Of a DNA stretch of 41,612 bases, positions 35,758-41,612 are shown one piece after another. Origin of the DNA: Methanobrevibacter sp. Its GTDB lineage: Archaea; Methanobacteriota; Methanobacteria; Methanobacteriales; Methanobacteriaceae. Both the position numbers and the translations under genes were made by a program. Where the stretch lies: assembly GCA_017473945.1 (NCBI GenBank), contig JAFUIW010000063.1, positions 1 to 41,612 on the forward strand, in the 5' to 3' direction. The notes under the pieces were generated by a model. It saw only the letters and a list, made by a program, of their open reading frames with translations. It did no database searches and had not been told where the DNA came from. Numbering within the stretch: position 1 is the stretch's first letter; each line of letters begins with the position of its first letter.

Positions 35758-36010
35758 ATAAACCGTATGATATTGTTCGCAATCTTATCAATTTCAAGCA
35801 CTGAAACTCCAATCAATTGTTTTCTAGTTATTATTAAATCCTTTGAAACTGAGGAAGATACAAAAATTAAATAAACAACAACACTCCATAAATTCATTAT
35901 AACAGAATATTGTTTTAACTTCGTAAAATTGCTCTAACATCGTAAAATTTCTTTTATTTCAAACAAAAACTATATTTACTTCATAATTTAATATAATATT
36001 AAGTAATTTT
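35758..36010 (+). repeat. Duplicated promoter segment R4, upstream of the DinD-like gene
   Basis: The 379-base gap 35661-36039 holds this segment. It starts with a dispersed-repeat tail (CGTATGATATTG ... AGCACTGAAAC) and continues through sequence shared with R5 (36973-37230), including AACTCCATAAATTCATT-like and TTTCAAACAAAAACTATATTTA stretches. Two tandem motifs lie in it: TAACTTCGTAAAATTGC (35916-35932) and TAACATCGTAAAATTTC (35935-35951). A TATA-like TTTAATATAA lies near 35988. Confidence 0.65.
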
Positions 36011-36039
36011 TTCTCAATTAAGTGAAAGGAGGCTAAATT

Positions 36040-36864
36040 ATGGATGAAAAATATGCTATAAAATTATTTGAAGAATATAAGATAAGAACTAAATGGGATC
36101 CTGAAATTGAAGATTACTATTATTCAGTGATAGATGTTATTGCAGTGCTTACAGAAAGTCAAAATCCCAATAGATATTGGAGCGACTTAAAAAGGAAACT
36201 ATCAGATGAATCTGGTCAACCTTACGAAAATATCGTAAGGTTGAAACTTAAAGCTACCGATGGCAAAATGCGTAAAACTGATGCTGCCAATACTAAACAA
36301 TTATTAAGAATCATACAATCAGTTCCTTCCCCAAAAGCCGAACCTTTTAAACAATGGCTAGCTCAAATGGGTAAAGAGAGACTTGAAGAAATAGCAGACC
36401 CTGAAATTGCCATGCAAAGGGCAATCAACACCTACCGCGATAAAGGATATTCCGAAGAATGGATAACCCAAAGAATGAGAACCATTGAAACCAGAAAGGA
36501 ACTGACTGCCGAATGGAACAGGGCGGGAGTCAATGAAGGAATTGAATATGCAATTCTAACTGATGATATATCCAAAGCATGGTCAGGAATGTCAACAAAA
36601 GAATACAAACAATACAAAGGACTTAAAAAAGAAGGCCTAAGAGACAACATGACCAACATTGAATTAATATTAAACACACTGGCAGAAGCATCAACAACTG
36701 AAATCAGCAAAGTTGAAAATCCAGATGGGTTTGATGAAAGCCGTGACGTTGCAAAACGTGGCGGTAACATTGCAGGAAATGCAAGAAAAGAACTTGAAGC
36801 AGTAACTGGCAAATCAGTCATCAGCAAAAAGAATTCTAAAAATCCTGAATTATTGGATGAATAA
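36040..36864 (+). CDS. DinD-like Bro-N domain protein (phage antirepressor family)
   Basis: 274 residues. The N-terminal Bro-N domain (DYYYSVIDVIAVLTES, then WSDLKRKL, then LRIIQSVPSPKAEPFKQWLA) is the DNA-binding module of phage antirepressors. The C-terminus (YKQYKGLKKEGLRDNMTNIE, then EASTTEIS, then DVAKRGGNIAGNARKELE) matches E. coli DinD, an SOS-induced inhibitor of RecA filaments, of equal length. Thus a DinD homologue, possibly induced by damage or phage. AAAGGAGG lies upstream. Tandem 19-base-spaced motifs in its promoter are shared with the small-gene cassette. Confidence 0.83.
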   Translation: MDEKYAIKLFEEYKIRTKWDPEIEDYYYSVIDVIAVLTESQNPNRYWSDLKRKLSDESGQPYENIVRLKLKATDGKMRKTDAANTKQLLRIIQSVPSPKAEPFKQWLAQMGKERLEEIADPEIAMQRAINTYRDKGYSEEWITQRMRTIETRKELTAEWNRAGVNEGIEYAILTDDISKAWSGMSTKEYKQYKGLKKEGLRDNMTNIELILNTLAEASTTEISKVENPDGFDESRDVAKRGGNIAGNARKELEAVTGKSVISKKNSKNPELLDE

Positions 36865-36890
36865 TTAATTCATCCCCTTTTTTGTTTTTT
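36855..36890 (+). terminator. Terminator after the DinD-like gene
   Basis: GGATGAAT (36855-36862) pairs with ATTCATCC (36868-36875) across the stop codon, followed by CCTTTTTTGTTTTTT. Confidence 0.65.
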
Positions 36891-36972
36891 GATTATGTAA
36901 GTAGAGAATTTTCATACATTATTTAACTATTTTTGAAAAAACCACCATTCCACATAATATAGAAATAAGAAT

Positions 36973-37230
36973 AAACAATTTGTATAAAACTTATAAAAAA
37001 GCCGATATTACTCTTTTTCAGCACTGAAACTCTGATAAAAAATTTCTTTTGTAGTGATTGATAAATCATTTGAAACTGCGGAAGATAATAAAATTAAATC
37101 AGCAATACAACTCCATAAATTCATTGTTAATATGAATATTGTTTTAACTTCATAAAATTGCTCTAACATTGTAAAATTGCTTTTATTTCAAACAAAAACT
37201 ATATTTATTCTTAAATTAATATAATACTAA
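36973..37230 (+). repeat. Duplicated promoter segment R5, upstream of the small-gene cassette
   Basis: The 412-base gap 36865-37276 holds this copy. It has a degenerate palindrome (AAACAATTTGTA), the TTATAAAAAA core, the TTTTTCAGCACTGAAAC tail, then about 190 bases homologous to R4, including TAACTTCATAAAATTGC (37145-37161) and TAACATTGTAAAATTGC (37164-37180), again spaced by 19. Confidence 0.65.
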
Positions 37231-37276
37231 TTAATTAATTATTTATATGATAAAATAAGAGTAATGGAGAAATTTA

Positions 37277-37558
37277 ATGACTAATAAAAGATTTATCATA
37301 GAGTGCAATGGCATAATAGACAATTGGAAAACAACAAATAAAGGCACTTGCGAAGATAGACTCTCATGGAGTGAACTCTGTGACACCCCAAATTAGCTGG
37401 ATAAGTTGGCAGATGAGAATCTTGATGAGTATAAACTCATTGTTGAATTAGAAAGCGAAATTCAACATTTGAAAGTTAAATTAAGTGATCTAGATAGATT
37501 TGTAGTGAAAATGAAAAAAGATTTAGAAAATATGGAGAGCATAATTGATGAAAGATAG
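37277..37558 (+). pseudogene. Small phage-like gene interrupted by an amber codon
   Basis: ATG 37277 (GGAGA upstream) opens a frame that meets TAG at 37394-37396 after 39 residues, then continues in frame to TAG 37556-37558 with a coiled-coil (LADENLDEYKLIVELESEIQ). Start and coil resemble small coil-ended genes common in Methanobrevibacter accessory regions (family recall). A single CAG-to-TAG-type change would explain it. Methanobrevibacter is not known to use pyrrolysine, so disruption is more likely than recoding. Confidence 0.6.
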
Positions 37559-37760
37559 ATTTAGTTTTGATGGTGAGGACATCAAAGAATATGAAGATAC
37601 ACTCACTATGGAACAGATTTTGAAGAAACTGAACGATTATGATCGCTTCAGTAAAACTAAGGATAAAAAAATCAATAAATTAAGAGAAATCGAAGAACTC
37701 CAAAGAGAAGTTATTTGTGGAGTTGTTGCATACTTTAAATTAAAGGAGAGATGGTATTAA
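37548..37760 (+). CDS. Small coiled-coil protein, phage-like, unknown function
   Basis: 70 residues from ATG 37548 (GGAGA about 10 bases upstream), overlapping the end of the previous frame by 11 bases. Charged helices (TMEQILKKLNDYDRFSKTK, then INKLREIEELQREVIC) end in GVVAYFKLKERWY. No recognised domain. The stop codon abuts the next ATG (TAAATG), indicating one operon of small genes. Confidence 0.6.
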   Translation: MKDRFSFDGEDIKEYEDTLTMEQILKKLNDYDRFSKTKDKKINKLREIEELQREVICGVVAYFKLKERWY

Positions 37761-37937
37761 ATGACCAAACTCCATTTTAACACTAATACAAAGTATTGGT
37801 GGTGGAATATGAATAATATTGTCATAAATTATCTGCATTGTAGTGAAGAGAACCATTTATATCTTGTGCATATGTCTTCTCCGAAACTTCGTATTGACCG
37901 ATGTGGTGGAGATTCAAGGGTTTGGAGGTTTTGTTAA
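37761..37937 (+). CDS. Small unknown protein, 58 residues
   Basis: Not in a known family. It begins immediately after the preceding stop, with GGAGA about 9 bases upstream in that gene. It is rich in aromatic residues (YWWWNMNN, WRFC) with three cysteines. Compact overlap with neighbours on both sides, rather than homology, supports it as a real gene. Confidence 0.5.
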   Translation: MTKLHFNTNTKYWWWNMNNIVINYLHCSEENHLYLVHMSSPKLRIDRCGGDSRVWRFC

Positions 37938-37939
37938 TA

Positions 37940-38071
37940 ATGCTTTCTAAATATCGTGCAGAAACTACTACTTGGAGCAAGAAATGGAGTTATTATTGCA
38001 TGAATTATGATTGTGCAAATTGTCCTAAACGAGACGGACATATGTGTACAAATGAGGAGTGGATAAAATGA
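37940..38071 (+). CDS. Small cysteine-rich protein, 43 residues
   Basis: The ATG at 37940 has GGAGGT nine bases upstream. The sequence carries C20, C25, C28 and C36 (CMNYDCANCPKRDGHMC), a plausible metal-binding knuckle, with many aromatic and basic residues. The next start codon overlaps its stop (ATGA). Unknown function; phage-like neighbourhood. Confidence 0.55.
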   Translation: MLSKYRAETTTWSKKWSYYCMNYDCANCPKRDGHMCTNEEWIK

Positions 38072-38263
38072 TATGGGAAGTGTATAAAACTGATGGAAAA
38101 CATTATATTATTCAAAATAATGATATCAATTGATTAAACTGAAAAAACTCATGTTGAGAAGTTATTGAAATGATTATATTAAAATGAGCAGTTAAAAAGA
38201 GATAAGAATGCTTTGAAGATAAAATATAAATCATTAAAGCATAATTTTGAGGCATTATTATGA
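38068..38263 (+). pseudogene. Decayed small coiled-coil gene
   Basis: ATG 38068 opens a 21-residue frame (MIWEVYKTDGKHYIIQNNDI) that stops at 38131-38133. Downstream a different frame encodes a coiled-coil tail (NEQLKRDKNALKIKYKSLKH, from 38183) up to a TGA at 38261 that overlaps the next ATG. Head and tail fit one former gene broken by stops and at least one frameshift. Confidence 0.45.
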
Positions 38264-38526
38264 CTGAAAAACAATTTACAGTAGAAGACATCGAAGACAT
38301 GATTCATAAATTAGGAGTATTAATAGCCGATGAGACACAAGGACTCCTCATTACAACTTTGAAAAAAAATTTTTTTGAAGAATATAAAGAATTTGACACA
38401 ATAACTGCATGGGAGTGCTTAGTTGATGAAGTAAATCGTATACAATCCGTTATAGAACTACATGACTTTCTTGTAGAATGTAATGAGGAAGATTTAAAAT
38501 TATTACTAGAAAGATTTGAAGGGTAA
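38260..38526 (+). CDS. Hypothetical acidic protein, 88 residues
   Basis: The ATG overlaps the preceding stop (ATGA). Helical, acidic sequence (FTVEDIEDMIHKLGVLIADE, then LHDFLVECNEEDLKLLLERF) with no recognised domain. No strong ribosome-binding site, so coupling to upstream translation was probably the original arrangement. Part of the small-gene cassette. Confidence 0.55.
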   Translation: MTEKQFTVEDIEDMIHKLGVLIADETQGLLITTLKKNFFEEYKEFDTITAWECLVDEVNRIQSVIELHDFLVECNEEDLKLLLERFEG

Positions 38527-38593
38527 AACTATGCAAGTATACGCTAGAAATATCTATGCAATTTAATACATGCATTGGAAACGGAAATATTGA

Positions 38594-38848
38594 ATGACGA
38601 ATAAAAGAAAAAAAATAACTCTTGATGACTTTATTGGAATAATTGACATTCCACCAATTGAAGGAAGGTTCCAGGATATTCTTTCTACTCAAAAAATCTT
38701 AGACACTGAAACAGGTATTGAATATGATGGATTAGTTGATAGAGAATTTCTAGAGCTTGTCAATGAAATAGTTGAAGAAAAAGAAAAGTACTTTGAAATG
38801 GTAAAAATTAATACAAATCCCGCCAAAGAAGACAATTACATAAATTAA
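38594..38848 (+). CDS. Hypothetical protein, 84 residues
   Basis: Starts MTNKRKKITLDDFIGIIDIP and ends in an acidic helix (LVNEIVEEKEKYFEMVKI). Its MTNKR start resembles that of the interrupted gene at 37277, hinting at shared 5' ends among cassette genes. No domain recognised. It is the last small gene; the 205 bases after it hold nothing clear except the terminator of the convergent ATPase gene. Confidence 0.5.
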   Translation: MTNKRKKITLDDFIGIIDIPPIEGRFQDILSTQKILDTETGIEYDGLVDREFLELVNEIVEEKEKYFEMVKINTNPAKEDNYIN

Positions 38849-39015
38849 GGGTTTTTCAGAATATGCTCAAAAATACAAGAGACACAGAAAAAAACATAAT
38901 TTTATCTTGAAATTGATGGTAAAATAGGATTATCCACAGTATTTTTAGCGATATACTATTCGTATGCTTATTTTTTAACACCCTTGAACTCTAATATAAT
39001 TAATTTTACAATAAT

Positions 39016-39033
39016 TAAAAAGCTTTTGAAAGC
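39016..39033 (-). terminator. Terminator after the ATPase gene
   Basis: On the minus strand GCTTTCAAAAGC (39033-39022) can form a short stem directly followed by five T. Confidence 0.4.
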
Positions 39034-39053
39034 AAATTCGAACTAAGTCTTAA

Positions 39054-40241
39054 TTAAATACTTCTAAATGGATATATTCCATTCTTTTCATAACTATTTT
39101 GAAGCCAGTAGGCAAGTATTGGGTCAGTAATTTGGTATTTGTCATTTGCATATTCAATTAAGTCAAAATCAAGCAGGCGATTCAACGGCCTATTAAGTGA
39201 TCCGCTAGTAACTTCTAATGTGTTAGCTATTTCAATTCTTTTTTTAGGATTTCCAAGTAGAGAAATAATTATTTTCTGTTCTTGAAATGTTAATTTAGAC
39301 CACATGAATACAAAATGTACTGCAAGAAAGTCAATCGAATCTTTAAATAACTCAATAATGTTATTTTCAGTTAAGGTGATGTTCTCTGGAAGAATTTTTG
39401 CAAATATATTGATGTAATATGGTATTCCTCGAGTACATTTGTAAAATCTTTCAAATCCTCCTTCATCCAGCAATATGTTTCTTGGAATTGATTCAATGTA
39501 TTCCCTTGTTGTTTGTTTTGAAAATGGATAAATTTCAATTGTTAGCATTCTTCCTCCAAATGCTCCATCCTTTCCATTTAAATCATTGATTAAACTGTCT
39601 TTCAAGCTCATACTTCCACAAAATAAGTATGCAACATTTTTTTGGTTTTGAATGAAACTACGCATATACCATAAAAATTTGTCCACATTGTCTAAATCTT
39701 TAATCAATTGGATTTCATCGATGAAAATGAATACACCTTTTAATTTGTCACTATTGTCTTCGTAAATTTTTTGGGGCAATTCCATTACAAAGTCCGCCAA
39801 TTTTGCATAATTCTCATCACTTTCAAATATTGGTACTGAAATGTGTTCGTAGGATAAAATCTTATCTATTTTGAAATTATTTGTTTTAAAGTATTTTTCT
39901 ATTTTCTTGTCAACTGTTCTTAAGCCGAATTCATTCGAAGCTTTTATTATTGCATCATAGATTATTTTGATTATGCTGCCTCGAGTCAGCTTTTTTTGTT
40001 GGTATGCATTACTCCTTGACAGATCAATATCTACTACCAAATATTCCTTATCAAATTTATCTTTGATTTTTTTAATGAGTGCTGTCTTTCCTACTCCCCT
40101 AATTCCAGTCAATAGTATAGTGGGGGATGAATTGAATTCCGTGCTTCCTAATAAACTTGATAGCATATTAATTTCATCTACCCTGTTGTAGAATTGTGTT
40201 TCAGTTAAATTTGTATCTGTAATGCTTGCAATTTCATCCAT
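39054..40241 (-). CDS. Orphan archaeal AAA ATPase (ATPase_2 type) with winged-helix C-terminus
   Basis: 395 residues. Walker A GIRGVGKT (46-53), Walker B FIFIDEIQ (171-178), a sensor-1-like LFCGSMSL, then a C-terminal winged helix (KKRIEIANTLEVTSGSLNRPLNRLLDFDLI). This is the archaeal ATPase_2 family of variable, lineage-expanded, STAND-like ATPases often found in islands; their function is mostly unknown. The ATG is at 40241. Two copies of a CATTAT-N10-ATAATG palindrome lie in its promoter, which suggests control by a dedicated DNA-binding protein, possibly the ATPase itself. Confidence 0.85.
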   Translation of the reverse strand: MDEIASITDTNLTETQFYNRVDEINMLSSLLGSTEFNSSPTILLTGIRGVGKTALIKKIKDKFDKEYLVVDIDLSRSNAYQQKKLTRGSIIKIIYDAIIKASNEFGLRTVDKKIEKYFKTNNFKIDKILSYEHISVPIFESDENYAKLADFVMELPQKIYEDNSDKLKGVFIFIDEIQLIKDLDNVDKFLWYMRSFIQNQKNVAYLFCGSMSLKDSLINDLNGKDGAFGGRMLTIEIYPFSKQTTREYIESIPRNILLDEGGFERFYKCTRGIPYYINIFAKILPENITLTENNIIELFKDSIDFLAVHFVFMWSKLTFQEQKIIISLLGNPKKRIEIANTLEVTSGSLNRPLNRLLDFDLIEYANDKYQITDPILAYWLQNSYEKNGIYPFRSI

Positions 40242-40267
40242 ATGAAAACCTCATGTAATCCAATTTG

Positions 40268-40337
40268 CATTATGTATTGTAGTATAATGTACTTTTAATT
40301 ATATAATTAATTTTTCATTATATGTTGTATTATAATG
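40268..40337. promoter_or_regulatory. Tandem palindromic operators upstream of the ATPase
   Basis: CATTAT-N10-ATAATG occurs at 40268-40289 and 40316-40337 (48-base period), with a third half-site CATTAT at 40345-40350. Both share the inner GTATTGTA/TGTTGTAT-like centre. The sites overlap AT-rich TATA candidates for the minus-strand gene. Confidence 0.55.
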
Positions 40338-40364
40338 TATTTTTCATTATATATATTCTTAATG

Positions 40365-40535
40365 TTATTGAAATCTTGTTTTGATAATTTGTGGATTGTA
40401 TAAGAATGTTTCAAAGATTAAATCAAAATCTCTGATTCTTTGAATATTCCTAACATCAAACTGTTTAGTATCAGGCATAAAAGATTCATCACGGAATTAA
40501 TTATATCAATCATCTTCAATTGAATAATCCCACAT
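40365..40535 (-). pseudogene. Gene remnant of unknown family
   Basis: Reading from ATG 40535: MWDYSIEDD, TGA, two codons, TAA, then an open stretch starting FRDESFMPDTKQFDVRNIQR and ending NPQIIKTRFQ before TAA 40365-40367. The open part looks like genuine protein (mixed charge, aromatic pattern), so this is probably a broken small gene or the end of one. It fills much of the gap 40351-40776, where otherwise only AT-rich sequence and one TAAAATTGC motif copy (40643-40659, minus) are seen. Confidence 0.35.
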
Positions 40536-40826
40536 TTTTAAAACCTTTATTTTTTATTTTAAAAAATTTAATTCAATATTATATTTAATTACAAATTTTA
40601 TAAGCTTTTTGTTTAAAATAAAAACAATATTATTATGTTAAAGCAATTTTACAGAAGTAAAACAATTTTTATAAAAGAAATTCTTAAAATAAAAAAGAAC
40701 ACTATTGAAAACATAACATAACCTGTAACATTACCAACAAAATTTAATTAATTAGGCAAATTATTTTGAAAAAAAATGCAAACTGTTCGTATAAAACTTA
40801 TAAAAAAGTTCCGATACTTACTCTTT

Positions 40827-40978
40827 TTCAGCACTGAAACGCCCATATGAAATTTATTTTCAAAAACAAAAGAACATAATAATAAGAATAGGGTTAAAAA
40901 CAAACCCTAAACCATTATTAAAATTAGAAATTCAAATTGAATTCTAACAAACATCCAATAATAATAGTTAATTTTTTT
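40827..40978 (+). ncRNA. Candidate structured small RNA (copy B)
   Basis: Positional equivalent of 34160-34313, from about 25 bases after the R6 TATA core to a seven-T run. H1 is AGGGTT/AACCCT and H2 is TTAGAA/TTCTAA with the same 12-base loop length as in copy A. Ends are inferred. Confidence 0.45.
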
Positions 40979-41007
40979 AATATATAAAATTTCATAAAAA
41001 AACTAAA

Positions 41008-41035
41008 AGTAATACTTTATATAAAAAAAGTAATA
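41008..41035 (+). promoter_or_regulatory. TATA box flanked by AGTAATA direct repeats (copy B)
   Basis: AGTAATA at 41008-41014 and 41029-41035 bracket TTTATATAA (41016-41024), with the same 21-base spacing as in copy A. Confidence 0.5.
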
Positions 41036-41088
41036 AATAATAATACTCTGGAACTGATAAAAATTTTTACAAATTAGGAGTAATCAAA

Positions 41089-41139
41089 TTGATAAAACAG
41101 ACATCCAAATCTTTTATCCTCCTAAGGAAGGTGAGTTGA
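41089..41139 (+). CDS. Candidate 16-residue leader peptide in copy B
   Basis: TTG 41089 with AGGAG eight bases upstream encodes MIKQTSKSFILLRKVS and stops at TGA 41137-41139, which overlaps the next ATG (TGATG). Its first residues match the start of the 39-residue ORF of copy A; loss of one A in the run near 41107-41109 shifts the frame. It could couple translation to the following ORF, or simply mark a broken longer gene. Confidence 0.3.
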   Translation: MIKQTSKSFILLRKVS

Positions 41140-41207
41140 TGGTAGAAATGCTTCTTGACTGCATTATTTTTTTAGCAGCCACTTATATTCATACCTACAT
41201 TGGTTAA
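41139..41207 (+). CDS. Candidate 22-residue hydrophobic peptide, copy B
   Basis: ATG 41139 with GGAAGGTGA upstream encodes MVEMLLDCIIFL followed by AATYIHTYIG. Compared with copy A, the differences are conservative or synonymous except for IV to AA and P to H. It would span a membrane once or lie amphipathically on it. Confidence 0.45.
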   Translation: MVEMLLDCIIFLAATYIHTYIG

Positions 41208-41553
41208 GAATATAAGAAGCATTTTCTAATTGACGATTGATATGAATCAAATCTAGGTTGACAGTTTTCAAGGCGAGGATTTCTAAAAAACGAAGTTCAA
41301 TGAATTGGAATTTTAATTTGTGACATTATTTGACTAATTGACTGAATTAATTAGTGGGTGGATCTACCAATCCACCATACCATCACTCCACAAATACTCT
41401 AAAATAAAAGTATTAAAAAATTTTCATGAAAAATTTATGTTTCTCATGTTTTCAAGAATCTATAAATTTTCCAATGCCGTCAACCTAATTTTTAATTTCA
41501 TATTTTTTTCCTTTTATGTTGGTCTGTAGTTCAGATTGAATTTTCTCTGTTTT

Positions 41554-41612
41554 TTAGGGTTTCTTTTTGTTGTCTGTTTTTTCGTGGATTTGTTTGGGGA
41601 TTTCGTGCAGGA
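41554..41612 (-). CDS. Possible 3' end of a gene entering from the right
   Basis: On the minus strand one frame reads LHEIPKQIHEKTDNKKKP and stops at 41554-41556. Base composition changes here (T- and G-rich on the plus strand), unlike the AT-rich spacer before it. Too short to identify; the 150 bases between copy B and this point show nothing else. Confidence 0.25.
   Translation of the reverse strand, partial: LHEIPKQIHEKTDNKKKP

Larger units (their letters stand above)
40777..41396 (+). repeat. Duplicated ~610-base element, copy B
   Basis: Same order as copy A: dispersed repeat R6 (half palindrome TTCGTA 40786-40791, TTATAAAAAA core), hairpins H1 (40890-40908) and H2 (40924-40947), T-run (40972-40978), TATA box flanked by AGTAATA (41008-41035), small ORFs (41089-41207), noncoding 3' part, terminal hairpin (GGTGGAT 41357-41363 / ATCCACC 41370-41376). 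The stretch 41112-41174 is identical to copy A. Confidence 0.8.

Noticed and set aside
35706-35897. A 63-residue minus-strand frame starting MNLWS
   Set aside because: A similar start (MNLWS...SS.VS.DL) exists in R5, but only because the DNA is duplicated; no ribosome-binding site, and the frames end differently. More likely a shadow of the promoter repeat.
34111-41000. CRISPR array suggested by repeats ending in ACTGAAAC
   Set aside because: Copies are 0.7 to 3.8 kb apart with no regular spacers and no cas genes in the window; the repeat has promoter-like features instead.
41338-41529. A 63-residue frame after copy B
   Set aside because: No ribosome-binding site, low-complexity F/S-rich content, and no counterpart in copy A.

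Overview
The window is AT-rich archaeal DNA, almost certainly from a Methanobrevibacter (Methanobacteriales). The evidence is archaeal information genes (L21e, Rpo4/F, Rpo11/L, TFS, Csl4, Sec61beta, SRP54, Pus10, Dph2), a V4R-domain regulator of the MsvR type, GGTGAT-type ribosome binding sites, TATA-box promoters and an NRPS followed by a MATE exporter as in rumen Methanobrevibacter.

Layout. (1) 1-6927: the 3' part of a large NRPS gene (A-PCP-C-A-PCP-reductase) and a MATE exporter with an extra C-terminal domain, probably making and exporting a reductively released peptide. (2) 7073-10237: L21e, RNA polymerase subunit F, DUF655, KsgA, a HemK2-type methyltransferase and a small membrane protein. 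L21e is preceded by a structured leader. (3) 10245-14888: dapF and lysA, a Nudix gene, a duplicated zinc-ribbon protein and argD, which carries two in-frame stop codons. (4) 14963-19477: cyclophilin, two unlisted small membrane ORFs, an MFS transporter, an Ogg1-like glycosylase, hisF and a 53-residue Sec61beta. (5) 19549-27092: srp54-pus10-moaC on the minus strand, then hpt-dph2, csl4-rpoL, Nudix, tfs, an acidic membrane protein and tRNA-Arg(TCG). (6) 27094-34075: an XPD/DinG-type helicase, cbiL, msvR, tatD, a tcdA-trmO pair (both act on t6A37 of tRNA), a HEAT-repeat protein and a TPR membrane protein.

(7) 34076-41612 is an accessory island. It holds a zeta-type toxin with its small antitoxin, a DinD/Bro-N protein, a run of tiny phage-like genes (two of them decayed), an orphan AAA ATPase with tandem palindromes upstream, and a gene remnant. 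These cassettes are separated by a dispersed repeat (five island copies) carrying a promoter-like core, in its best copies with a TACGAA-N3-TTCGTA palindrome.

The most interesting object is a roughly 610-base element present twice (about 34109-34735 and 40777-41396). Each copy has a repeat-type promoter, two hairpins whose stems differ by compensatory changes, a T-run, a second TATA promoter flanked by direct repeats, and a tiny hydrophobic ORF whose ribosome-binding and N-terminal region is identical over 63 bases between copies. It resembles a small-RNA plus membrane-peptide system, for example a type I toxin-antitoxin-like element, and I recognise no described family for it.
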